Below, piece after piece: positions 44,708 through 52,170 of a stretch of 64,000 nucleotides of DNA. The notes beneath the pieces are model-generated. The model was not told the origin of the DNA and searched no databases. It saw only the letters and a program-made list of their open reading frames with translations. This DNA comes from Candidatus Saccharimonadota bacterium (GTDB lineage: Bacteria > Patescibacteriota > Saccharimonadia > Saccharimonadales > Saccharimonadaceae), in the NCBI GenBank assembly GCA_017431745.1, contig JAFRKK010000010.1, positions 1 to 64,000 of the forward strand. The letters are read 5' to 3'. A program made the position numbers and the translations under genes. The first letter of the stretch is position 1. Each line of letters begins with the position of its first letter.

Positions 44708-45357
44708 TGGCTTGGAAAAATGATCAGGTTTCGGAGAAGGAAACTGCAAAGATAATTGAGTTGGCTTCGTCGTGCCTGGATTTGGAAGGGGATTATGTGG
44801 AAATGGGATGTTATAAGGGCGACACATCATTGCTCTTAGCCGATATTATCTTTTCTGGGCCGCGTCCGGCCGTACGAAAGCCACGGGCGGCTGGCGCTAA
44901 TTCTCGCGCTGCCGCGCTCCGAAATGCCCAGAAAAGACAATATCCGGCTAACAACCACCGTCTCTTCATTTATGATTCGTTTGAGGGGTTGCCGGAGAAA
45001 ACGGAATCAGATGAATCAGCATTAGGCGTGGATTTTAAAAAAGGAGAGTTAGTGATAACAAAGAGGGAGGTGAAGCAGAGATTTTTGAAAGCAGGACTGC
45101 CAGTGCCAGTAATAAAGAAGGCGTGGTTTTCGGATTTGAAGCCAGAAGATTTGCCAGAGGAAATTGCTTTTGCGTTTCTTGATGGAGATTTTTATGAGTC
45201 GATTAAAGATTCTTTAAAACTAGTGATGCCGAAAATGGTTGAAGACGGAGCGTTAGTGATTCATGATTATAGTAATCCGGCGCTACCTGGAGTGAAAAAA
45301 GCAGTGGATGAGTTTGTGACCAGTAAAAGTTTAAGATTTAGGATAGTGCTGCTGTAA
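44707..45357 (+). CDS. TylF/MycF-like methyltransferase with in-frame palindromic insertion
   Basis: The 216-residue protein resembles macrocin O-methyltransferase-like SAM enzymes: DYVEMGCYKGDTSLLLAD (motif I), LFIYDSFEGLPEKT, FAFLDGDFYESI and DGALVIHDY. Between the first and second motif, about 38 residues (about 44-82), rich in R, A and P, have no counterpart in the family. They are encoded by an imperfect palindrome with a GC-rich centre (44836-44951). The reading frame remains open. It is translationally coupled to uvrA, an unusual partner. The substrate could be a sugar of the nearby glycan. Confidence 0.8.
   Translation: MAWKNDQVSEKETAKIIELASSCLDLEGDYVEMGCYKGDTSLLLADIIFSGPRPAVRKPRAAGANSRAAALRNAQKRQYPANNHRLFIYDSFEGLPEKTESDESALGVDFKKGELVITKREVKQRFLKAGLPVPVIKKAWFSDLKPEDLPEEIAFAFLDGDFYESIKDSLKLVMPKMVEDGALVIHDYSNPALPGVKKAVDEFVTSKSLRFRIVLL
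44836..44951. repeat. Palindromic element inserted in a coding sequence
   Basis: Arms 44836-44860 and 44926-44951 pair throughout except for a one-base bulge and one mismatch. The 65-base centre is far richer in G and C than the surroundings and has small hairpins such as AGCC with GGCT. The arms encode codons in both directions and the whole is in frame with the methyltransferase gene. Confidence 0.85.
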
Positions 45358-45360
45358 TAT

Positions 45361-45385
45361 TGGCACTCTTGCATTATGAGTGCCA
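45361..45385. promoter_or_regulatory. CIRCE operator and promoter of groES-groEL
   Basis: TGGCACTC and GAGTGCCA flank a nine-base spacer, the CIRCE form bound by the heat-shock repressor HrcA (one substitution per arm relative to TTAGCACTC). TTGCAT at 45369-45374 and TATAAT at 45392-45397, 17 bases apart, form the promoter, with the -35 inside the operator loop. HrcA binding would block polymerase directly. Confidence 0.9.
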
Positions 45386-45423
45386 GTTTGTTATAATGGG
45401 GACAGAAAAGGAGTTATAAAAAT

Positions 45424-45678
45424 ATGGCACTGAAACCATTGAAAGATCGAGTTGTGGCGGTAGTAGAAAAACCGCTAGAAAAGACTAAATCTGGAATTTT
45501 GCTAGGGGAGGCAAAAGAGAAACCGGCTTACGCAGTAGTAGAATCGGTAGGCCCAGAGGTAAAGGCGGTGAAGAAGGGGGATAAGATTGTATACAAAGAA
45601 TACTCAACTACCGAGATCAAAATGGACGAGAAAGACTATATTATTTTAAAAGAGGAGGATGTCTTAGCGACATTGTAA
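45424..45678 (+). CDS. groES: Co-chaperonin GroES
   Basis: The 84-residue protein has the GroES fold hallmarks MALKPLKDRVV, a mobile loop EKTKSGILL and VKKGDKIVYKEYS. It caps the GroEL ring. It is shorter than the usual 95-97 residues. AAAAGGAG lies upstream and groEL begins four bases after its stop. Confidence 0.95.
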   Translation: MALKPLKDRVVAVVEKPLEKTKSGILLGEAKEKPAYAVVESVGPEVKAVKKGDKIVYKEYSTTEIKMDEKDYIILKEEDVLATL

Positions 45679-45682
45679 AACT

Positions 45683-47299
45683 ATGGCAAAGAAAATATAT
45701 TATGAAGCAGAAGCACGAGAAAAAGTGTTGTTAGGTGCTAAACAGTTATATGATGCAGTAAAAGTGACATTTGGTCCAAAGGGAAAAAATGTAATAATTG
45801 AGAAGGAATATGGGGCACCGGTAATTACGCATGATGGCGTAACGGTGGCGGAAGCGGTAGAGTTACCGAATTCGGAGGATTCGTTAGGTGAAGCGGTGGG
45901 TGCAAAATTAATTAAAACGGCAGCACAGAAGTTGAATAAGGTAGCAGGTGACGGTACGACGACTGTGACGGTTTTAACTTATAATATTCTGAACGAGGCG
46001 AATAAACTAATTGCAGCAGGAATGAACCTAATGGAACTTAGGCGTGGGATTGAGAAGGCTGGTGCGGAGATTGTGAAGGGAATTGATAAGGTTTCCGAAA
46101 AAATTGATGGAGATTCAGCGAAAGTAGCGGAAGTGGCGACTATTTCGGCGGGTGACGCAGAGATTGGACGGTTGATTGCGGAAGTAATTGCGAAAATTGG
46201 TAAGGATGGAGTAGTGACGGTAGAAGCTGGTCAGGGACTCACGATGGAGTCGGAAATTGTGGAAGGATTTTCGTATGATAAAGGTTATTCATCGCCATTT
46301 TTCGTGACTGACGTGAATCGACAAGAAGCAGTGTTTGAAAAACCTTTAGTACTTATTACGACGAATAAAATTTCGGCAGCTTCAGATATTTTGCCGCTAC
46401 TTGAGAAGTGTGCGCAAGCTGGGAAGAAGGATTTAGTGATTGTTGCAGAGGAAGTTGAAGGTGAGGCACTGAGCCTTTTGGTTTTGAATAAGCTTAAAGG
46501 CGTGTTTAATTCTTTGGTATTGAAGGCACCGGCGTTTGGTGAAAGACGTAAAGAAATTATGGAAGACATCGCGATTTTGACGGATGCGACAGTAGTGTCA
46601 GCGGATAAGGGGTTGAAACTTGAGGAAGTGGGAATGGAAGTTCTAGGTTCGGCAGCTAAAGTAATCGCAACAAAGGACGAGACGACAATTATTAAGGGAG
46701 CGGGAGATAGCAAGGAAGTTTCTAAGCGAATTGCCCTCATTAATACTTATGCTGAGAACGCGAAGAGCGATTACGAGAAGGAAGAGTTTGAGAAAAGAGC
46801 TGCGGCGTTATCTGGTAAGGTGGCAGTAATTAAGGTCGGTGGGATGACGGAAACGGAGATTGATGAAAAGAAGTTCCGGGTAGATGATGCGGTAGCCGCG
46901 ACAAAGGCGGCACTTGCTGAAGGAATTGTGACTGGTGGGGGGGTGACACTTGTGAATTTGGCGGCAAAACTTGATGATGTTGATGCTGGTACGCGGATTG
47001 TGAAAAATGCTTTGAAAGCTCCGTTTGTGCATATTATGGAAAACGCAGGGTTGAACGCTCAGGCACTTCTAGCTGAAGTGGAGAGCGCAAAAGCAGGTAA
47101 AGGGATTAATGTAATGAACCCAGCTGATGGGTTGGTGGATTTGAAGAAAGAAGGGGTGATTGACCCAGCGAAGGTGGCAAAGGAAGCGGTGAAAAATGCA
47201 ACTTCGATTGCGGCGACAGCAATTACAATGGGGGCATTGATTTGCGAAATACCGGAAGAGAAACCAGCTGCTCCTGATATGAGCGGGATGGGATATTAA
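45683..47299 (+). CDS. groEL: Chaperonin GroEL
   Basis: The 538-residue protein has GPKGKNVIIEKEYGAP, the ATP-site GDGTTTVTVL, and C-terminal catalytic motifs. It ends DMSGMGY with no GGM repeats, so the cavity tail is short. It refolds proteins with GroES and is under CIRCE control. Confidence 0.97.
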   Translation: MAKKIYYEAEAREKVLLGAKQLYDAVKVTFGPKGKNVIIEKEYGAPVITHDGVTVAEAVELPNSEDSLGEAVGAKLIKTAAQKLNKVAGDGTTTVTVLTYNILNEANKLIAAGMNLMELRRGIEKAGAEIVKGIDKVSEKIDGDSAKVAEVATISAGDAEIGRLIAEVIAKIGKDGVVTVEAGQGLTMESEIVEGFSYDKGYSSPFFVTDVNRQEAVFEKPLVLITTNKISAASDILPLLEKCAQAGKKDLVIVAEEVEGEALSLLVLNKLKGVFNSLVLKAPAFGERRKEIMEDIAILTDATVVSADKGLKLEEVGMEVLGSAAKVIATKDETTIIKGAGDSKEVSKRIALINTYAENAKSDYEKEEFEKRAAALSGKVAVIKVGGMTETEIDEKKFRVDDAVAATKAALAEGIVTGGGVTLVNLAAKLDDVDAGTRIVKNALKAPFVHIMENAGLNAQALLAEVESAKAGKGINVMNPADGLVDLKKEGVIDPAKVAKEAVKNATSIAATAITMGALICEIPEEKPAAPDMSGMGY

Positions 47300-47325
47300 A
47301 AAAGAGCCCTTCGGGGCTCTTTTTT
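47297..47325 (+). terminator. Rho-independent terminator of groES-groEL
   Basis: AAGAGCCC pairs with GGGGCTCTT around a short TTC turn, followed by a run of T. Confidence 0.9.
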
Positions 47326-47344
47326 GTGTGAGGTGGGAACAAGT

Positions 47345-47935
47345 TTACATTTTGTCGATTGCTTCGACGAGGTAGAGGAGAGCATTGGCACGCTCAGTTT
47401 CATCTTCGAGTTCACGAGCAGCTTGATATGCTGGTTCGAGAACAGTGTAATCTTTGAGTTCTTCGAAAATGTCTTTGTAGATATTGAACTTTTGAGATTT
47501 ATTAATATTGATTTTGCTGATGAGTGGAGCGAGGTCGCGAAGAGCAGCTTTTTTGACTTCGGTGGTATTGATTGAGCTGGGAGCGGTGTCGACAGCTGGT
47601 TGCTCTATGACTGTGGTTTCTTCAACTGTGGAGGATTCTTCTGCGGTAGGAGCTGGATTAGCGTCGAAGTTGTTAATTTCTGGGATATTCATAGACTCAA
47701 GTGGAGCAATTGGCTCAGTAGCAGGTGCAGTTGGCATTTCGACTTTTGGCTCAGGGAATGGCCCGACTGGTTCACCAAGTTCACCAGTGTCGCCTTCAGG
47801 CACCGATGATGGTGCAGCTACCGGATCAGAAAAAACTGGATCCACATTGGTATTGTTTGCAATGTCGTCGATTGCTTTTTGTAAGTCGTTATCAACGCTC
47901 GATGGTTGATTCTCAGTAGTTTGATTTTGGTCCAT
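47345..47935 (-). CDS. Acidic Pro/Glu-rich protein of unknown function
   Basis: I start at ATG 47935 behind GAAGGTGG. The product of 196 residues is acidic with P/E/V/T-rich low complexity (about 25-110) and a helical C-terminal part (about 120-196) with KAALRDLAPLISKININ and ELEDETERANALLYLVEAIDKM. No signal peptide. The disordered start and helical end suggest an adaptor. I do not recognise a family. It converges with groEL. Confidence 0.7.
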   Translation of the reverse strand: MDQNQTTENQPSSVDNDLQKAIDDIANNTNVDPVFSDPVAAPSSVPEGDTGELGEPVGPFPEPKVEMPTAPATEPIAPLESMNIPEINNFDANPAPTAEESSTVEETTVIEQPAVDTAPSSINTTEVKKAALRDLAPLISKININKSQKFNIYKDIFEELKDYTVLEPAYQAARELEDETERANALLYLVEAIDKM

Positions 47936-47984
47936 TTTACCCACCTTCTTTTATTATACTTATGTTAATATTAGCACATTATTT

Positions 47985-48449
47985 TTAAATACGCAAGAAG
48001 TTTACGATTTTATCGAGAAAATCTAGTTTGACTTCTTCCATAGGGAGCTTGGCGCCTAGGGCGTCGACGATGGCTTCGCCGGAGTCGCCAGGGAAATAAA
48101 CTTTGACGCTAAGACCGAAACGTTTTTTGGGAATGAGGACGGCAGAGAAGTGATTGCCCTCCTTTAGGATACCGAAGGCTTTGAACTCTTCGTATTTGTG
48201 GAGGCGATCGCCTTCTTTGAGGCCGTCGTTATCTAGGGTGTATTGAATTTTACGGGGAGGGCGAAGATTAGAAATTAGAATTGTGATGATACTAAGCGCA
48301 ACTAGGACTAGAAAAGTCCACCATTTTAGCCAAATTGAGAGGGCAATTAGCCCAGCACCGACAACAAAAAGACCGATGTACCAACCGGCTTTATGTTCAC
48401 GGATGATGTATTCTTCGGCTTGCCATGAAATTGGTTGTGTTTTTGCCAT
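47985..48449 (-). CDS. Membrane protein with PH-like C-terminal domain
   Basis: The 154-residue protein has two membrane helices (about 24-62) and a soluble end (about 65-154) with an RKIQYTLDNDGLKEGDRLHKYEEFKAFGI pattern split over strands, as in bacterial PH-like membrane proteins. Its role is unknown. A minus-strand TATAAT (48461-48456) lies six bases before the ATG, a leaderless start. Confidence 0.72.
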   Translation of the reverse strand: MAKTQPISWQAEEYIIREHKAGWYIGLFVVGAGLIALSIWLKWWTFLVLVALSIITILISNLRPPRKIQYTLDNDGLKEGDRLHKYEEFKAFGILKEGNHFSAVLIPKKRFGLSVKVYFPGDSGEAIVDALGAKLPMEEVKLDFLDKIVNFLRI

Positions 48450-48507
48450 AACTTAATTATATCATAGTTTGGAAAAAAAGAGGAAAATGTGATAGAATTG
48501 AATGAAT

Positions 48508-48600
48508 GGAGGGTTACCCAAGTGGTTGAAGGGGACTCATTGCTAACGAGTTAGTCCGGAGCAATCTGGAGCGGGAGTTCGAATCTCCCACCCTCCGCCA
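48508..48600 (+). tRNA. tRNA-Ser (anticodon GCT), encoded CCA
   Basis: The 93-base class II tRNA has acceptor GGAGGGT with ACCCTCC, D stem CCC/GGG, anticodon GCT at 48542-48544, a long variable arm, T arm with TTCGAAT and an encoded CCA. The anticodon stem ACTCA/CGAGT has an A-C mismatch at pair 31-39. TAGAAT lies at 48493-48498. A two-hairpin module follows at once. It reads AGC and AGU codons. Confidence 0.96.
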
Positions 48601-48606
48601 AACACT

Positions 48607-48689
48607 TAAACTTTCTTTTGAAAAAGAAAGTTTAGCAAAGAAAACTATAGGATGAAAAATGAAATGAAAGTGAATTCCATTTCATTTTT
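48607..48689 (+). repeat. Two-hairpin module, copy 1
   Basis: Hairpin A pairs 48607-48619 with 48622-48634. A linker containing AGCAAAGAAAAC follows. Hairpin B pairs 48655-48666 with 48678-48689 around AAAGTGAATTC and ends in T6 and GAT. Loop and linker are shared with the copy at 50371 but stem sequences are different. It may terminate the tRNA transcript; the pilin promoter starts directly after. Confidence 0.8.
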
Positions 48690-48715
48690 TGATAAATATA
48701 TGTTATAATTAATGT

Positions 48716-49147
48716 ATGAGAAAGTATTTGAGAATAATTTTGCCAATAATGCTATTAGTAGTTGTTTTTGGACTTGCGGTGGTGCCGGAGGTATCAGCGT
48801 TGACTTTGCAGGAGGGGGCAGAGGCTGCAAAATGTGATGGTTGCCCATCAGATTTATTTGGTGAAACAGGCGCGTTTCGGCAGATAACGAATACGATTTT
48901 ATACATCGTGGGAGTTATTGCTGTAATCATGTTGATTATTGGTGGGATTCGGTATGTGATTTCAGGTGGTGATGCGAAGAAAGTGACTGATGCAAAAAAT
49001 ACAGTGCTTTATGCGATTATTGGTTTGGTGATTGCGGTATTTGCATATGCAATTGTGAACTTCGTGATTACGTCTTTGCCACATTCAGATGATGACGATA
49101 ATGATGAAACACAGACATCACTTTTAATCGAGACTACTAAGGGCTAG
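48716..49147 (+). CDS. VirB2/TrbC-like pilin subunit
   Basis: The 143-residue protein has a signal peptide (about 5-28, SAL-type end), a short Cys-containing segment (CDGC), and two membrane helices (about 60-82, 95-118) joined by a short basic cytoplasmic loop GGIRYVISGGDAKKVTDAKN, the pattern of VirB2/TrbC-type pilins in Patescibacteria. The tail is acidic. The minus end overlaps comF by 24 bases. TATAAT at 48704-48709 is six bases before the ATG (leaderless). Three more genes of this family lie at 50497-51984. Confidence 0.82.
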   Translation: MRKYLRIILPIMLLVVVFGLAVVPEVSALTLQEGAEAAKCDGCPSDLFGETGAFRQITNTILYIVGVIAVIMLIIGGIRYVISGGDAKKVTDAKNTVLYAIIGLVIAVFAYAIVNFVITSLPHSDDDDNDETQTSLLIETTKG

Positions 49148-49789
49148 AATAGCAAGTTTGATTTTTTTGGCTCCGGATTCCTGGAGCCTTTTTACGGCAG
49201 CTTTCATGGAGGCACCAGTAGTCCAGACATCGTCTAGGAGAAGATAAGTGGACTGTTGGTTGATTTTAATTTTGGGATTGATTTTGTAGGCAGAGGAGGC
49301 TTGCTTTAGACGAGTTTTTTGATCGGTGCCGACTTGGACGGTATCTTGATTACGGAGGAGGAGAGATTGAACTTGGTAGTTTTTACCGCGAAGTTTGGCA
49401 AATTGTTTGGCAACAAGATAAGTGTGGTCGAGTCCACGAGAGCGAATATGTTTATGGATAGTAGGAAGGGGAACGATGATGACAGAACCTTTTAATTTAG
49501 GTAAAGTGGCATCTAATAGTTCAGCCAGAGGCCTAGCGGCGGCTCGGACGCTTTGATACTTGAGATCGTGGACGAGCTGGCCGAGCGGGCCGGAACGTTC
49601 ACCGACAACGTAAATGGGCGGGAGTTTTTTGACTCCATTTTTAGGGCAAATAATCGTATGCTTTTTAATTAAGTTTTTTTTACAACAATTGCAAAGGACG
49701 CTCCCAGTGCGGCCGCAACCCCTACAGGAGTGGGGAGCGAGGAGGTCTAAAAGGCCAGGAAATGTTGTATTTTTTACAATATTTGGCAT
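49124..49789 (-). CDS. comF: ComF-family phosphoribosyltransferase-like protein
   Basis: I start at ATG 49789. The product of about 221 residues has the N-terminal zinc-finger pattern CRGCGRTGSVLCNCCKK and the PRTase motif LLLDDVWTTGASM near the end. ComF proteins act in natural DNA uptake, but many bacteria without competence encode them. Placement beside pilins is suggestive only. Confidence 0.9.
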   Translation of the reverse strand: MPNIVKNTTFPGLLDLLAPHSCRGCGRTGSVLCNCCKKNLIKKHTIICPKNGVKKLPPIYVVGERSGPLGQLVHDLKYQSVRAAARPLAELLDATLPKLKGSVIIVPLPTIHKHIRSRGLDHTYLVAKQFAKLRGKNYQVQSLLLRNQDTVQVGTDQKTRLKQASSAYKINPKIKINQQSTYLLLDDVWTTGASMKAAVKRLQESGAKKIKLAILALSSLD

Positions 49790-49854
49790 ATTTCTCTTGA
49801 TTTTACTACAAAGGTGGTGTAAAATACAAGCATAACAATATAAGTGGAGGAAAT

Positions 49855-50364
49855 ATGGCTCGTACAAACAGTGACGATTTGCTGATGGAGGATGACCTCG
49901 CTGCGGCGTTTCTTAATGAGGACGAAACGACTACTCCGGTAGAAACTGCGGAGCCGGCGGTAGAGGAAGTGCCACAAGAGGAAGTCAGCGAAGAAGAAAT
50001 CGTCGAAGATGAATGGGTGGAGACGGACGAGTTTCCCGGGCAGCTAGCTGTAGATGTCTATGAAACCGCCGACAAATTAGTAGTAAAAGCTCGCACCGCT
50101 GGCATCTCGAAATCTGATCTCGATGTCAGTATTTCCGATAATATTTTGACTATTTCGGGTGTATTGTCGGGTGGTGAGGATGAGCAAACGACTAGATGGC
50201 ACATTCAGGAATGCTATTGGGGTGAGTTTTCTAGAACGATTGCATTACCGGTGCAGGTGCGTGAAGATGAGAATAGCGTGAAAGCGGAATTGAAGGACGG
50301 AGTGTTGACAATTATGTTCGAGAAGGAAAAAACTGAGGCGCCGAAGAAGATCGCAATTCAATAA
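49855..50364 (+). CDS. Hsp20/alpha-crystallin small heat-shock protein
   Basis: The 169-residue protein has an acidic N-terminal extension (about 1-60, E/V/T-rich) and an alpha-crystallin domain (about 62-150) with DVYETADKLVVKARTAGI, LDVSISDNILTISG, EFSRTIALPVQV and AELKDGVLTIMFEKE. The extension is unlike classical Hsp20. It binds unfolding proteins without ATP. GTGGAGG lies before the ATG. No CIRCE is seen upstream. Confidence 0.93.
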   Translation: MARTNSDDLLMEDDLAAAFLNEDETTTPVETAEPAVEEVPQEEVSEEEIVEDEWVETDEFPGQLAVDVYETADKLVVKARTAGISKSDLDVSISDNILTISGVLSGGEDEQTTRWHIQECYWGEFSRTIALPVQVREDENSVKAELKDGVLTIMFEKEKTEAPKKIAIQ

Positions 50365-50370
50365 AGACAT

Positions 50371-50489
50371 TGGCCTTTTCTTTGAGAAAGAAAAGGCCAG
50401 CAAAAGAAACCAGCAAGAAAATTAACTTGGAAGTGAATTCCAAGTTAATTTTTGATTAAGTCTAGTTTATCTCGTTGAGATAAACTAGA
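50371..50489 (+). repeat. Two-hairpin module, copy 2, plus a third hairpin
   Basis: Hairpin A pairs 50372-50383 with 50387-50398; the linker has AGCAAAAGAAAC; hairpin B pairs 50418-50430 with 50440-50452 around AAGTGAATT, ending in T residues and GAT. A third hairpin pairs 50462-50473 with 50477-50488. It fills the gap between convergent hsp20 and pilin genes. Confidence 0.8.
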
Positions 50490-50496
50490 GAATTGA

Positions 50497-50793
50497 TTAT
50501 TGGCCGAGGATGTTGGAAATGACGAAGTTGACAATAGCAAAGGCAAGTACACAAACAACGAGACCGATAACGCCATAGAGGATGGTGTCTTTGGCTTTTT
50601 TGACTTTGCTAGTATCGCCAGATGAGGTCATGTAGGTGACGCCACCGATGATGATAACAACAACACAGACGAAGCTAAGAACGCCAATTACAGCGTTGAG
50701 AATGGCAACGACATTACCCTGAAGGTCGTTGTTATTGGCTTCATCGACCGGTTGTACTTCGGGGATACCAAATTTTGTGATAATATCTTTCAT
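50497..50793 (-). CDS. VirB2/TrbC-like pilin subunit, no signal peptide
   Basis: The 98-residue protein has two membrane helices (about 30-52, 70-95) and the family loop GGVTYMTSSGDTSKVKKAKD. An N-terminal polar segment (1-28) replaces the signal peptide seen in its paralogues. It closely resembles the next gene; both probably arose by duplication. AAGGATT precedes the start. Confidence 0.82.
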   Translation of the reverse strand: MKDIITKFGIPEVQPVDEANNNDLQGNVVAILNAVIGVLSFVCVVVIIIGGVTYMTSSGDTSKVKKAKDTILYGVIGLVVCVLAFAIVNFVISNILGQ

Positions 50794-50864
50794 GTTTAAT
50801 CCTTTATACTTAATTTAAGTTTATTTTATAACGTTTTTTTAAAAAAAGCAATAATTTTGTGAGA

Positions 50865-51248
50865 TTACGCGTTCTTTAGGATATTAAGGATGACGAAATT
50901 AACAATAACGAAGGAAAGGACGCAGATTATGAGACCGATACAGGCGTAGAGAATGGTGTCGCGGGCTTTTTTAGTTTTACTGGGGTCACCGGAGGATGTC
51001 ATATAACTGACCCCACCGATAATAATCCAGATGACGGCGATGAAGCCGGCAACGCCGATGATGGCACTTAGAATATTAACAACGACATTATTTAAATCGC
51101 CGGAACCATTGCAACCAGCGGCATCCTTGACTTCGTCTGAGGCGCTGGAATTACAGATGTCATCAACGGCAGAAACAGGTACAAACCCTGCTATACTAGA
51201 TAATGTAACTAGTACGGGGACGGACATTTTAGCTATTTTTGATTTCAT
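50865..51248 (-). CDS. VirB2/TrbC-like pilin subunit
   Basis: The 127-residue protein has a signal peptide (about 5-27), a short Cys-containing segment (DICNSSASDEVKDAAGC), then two membrane helices around GGVSYMTSSGDPSKTKKARD. It would be processed and assembled with other pilins. Its start lies within the last 20 bases of the upstream gene, so it is coupled to it. Confidence 0.85.
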   Translation of the reverse strand: MKSKIAKMSVPVLVTLSSIAGFVPVSAVDDICNSSASDEVKDAAGCNGSGDLNNVVVNILSAIIGVAGFIAVIWIIIGGVSYMTSSGDPSKTKKARDTILYACIGLIICVLSFVIVNFVILNILKNA

Positions 51249-51984
51249 AAACCTCCTTTGAAATTATGGTTTCATTAACGTAAGCGTCCTTATTGGCTTC
51301 GCGAATCATGTTGGAAACAAAAGCGGTAATTATTTCGGCGAGTGCGACGATAGCGAGACCGATAAGGGCATAGACGATGGTGTTTTTGGCTCGTTGGAGT
51401 TTGGCGGCGTCACCAGATGAAGTAGCATAGGTAATGCCACCATAAACCACGAAAACAGCGGAGACGACGCCGGCTATGCCGACTACCCATTGGATAAGAT
51501 TGATGACCATAGTATTAGGGTCGGGGCAGCCATTTTCGGATAAGCAGTTGCCGATATTGCCTTGCCCACCGACTAGAGCAATACGGATTGAGCCTAAAAT
51601 AGCGCTAGCAGACATGACGATGGCGAGACCAATAAAGGCATGAGCTAAGGTTTTTTTACCTTCGGCGACTTTGCCGGGGTCACCAGCAGAAAAGGTATAT
51701 TTATAGCCACCGTAGATGACGTAGCCTAATACTAGATAAGCGGCAATAACGGTGATATCAGTGAGGACGTTGGCGGCAATCATCCAAACACCAGATTTGA
51801 GAGAGTCTTGGTCAGAGATATTGACATTACAATCCCAAGAGGTAAGACCGAGGAAACCGCCACAAGAATTGCCTGTACGCCCCTGGAAAGCAGAGTCGGC
51901 GTAGGTAGGCTGAGCTACTGCTAGTGAAACAGCTGAAATGGCAGTTAACGCAACGATAAGAGATAGCAGGAGTTTTTTAATCAT
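51229..51984 (-). CDS. Tandem double VirB2-like pilin protein
   Basis: The 251-residue protein has a signal peptide (about 5-30), a Cys segment, and two successive pilin-like units: GYKYTFSAGDPGKVAEGKK (near 105) and GGITYATSSGDAAKLQRAKN (near 195), each framed by two membrane helices. It is thus an internal duplication giving four helices, unlike the single-unit paralogues. A minus-strand -10 (TATGCT) lies near 51995-52000. It heads a three-gene pilin run (51984-50497). Confidence 0.8.
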   Translation of the reverse strand: MIKKLLLSLIVALTAISAVSLAVAQPTYADSAFQGRTGNSCGGFLGLTSWDCNVNISDQDSLKSGVWMIAANVLTDITVIAAYLVLGYVIYGGYKYTFSAGDPGKVAEGKKTLAHAFIGLAIVMSASAILGSIRIALVGGQGNIGNCLSENGCPDPNTMVINLIQWVVGIAGVVSAVFVVYGGITYATSSGDAAKLQRAKNTIVYALIGLAIVALAEIITAFVSNMIREANKDAYVNETIISKEVYEIKNS

Positions 51985-52084
51985 ATTTTTATCTTAGCAT
52001 AATTTATAAAAAAGTCTAGGTTTTTGATAGTTTTTATGGTTATAAAATGTTTTTGACTATTTGTGAAATAAGCAGTTTTACCTC

Positions 52085-52113
52085 TTGACAAAAACGCTTA
52101 TGCGTGATATAAT
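52085..52113 (+). promoter_or_regulatory. Consensus promoter of the type IV secretion genes
   Basis: TTGACA at 52085-52090 and TATAAT at 52108-52113 are 17 bases apart. The transcript has a leader of about 50 bases with GGGAGGCGG before the ATG at 52171, in contrast to the leaderless genes around it. Confidence 0.85.
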
Positions 52114-52170
52114 TATGTTACGCCTTGAAATGGGCCTTGTGGAAGGACTTAAAAGGGAGGCGGAAGATTT

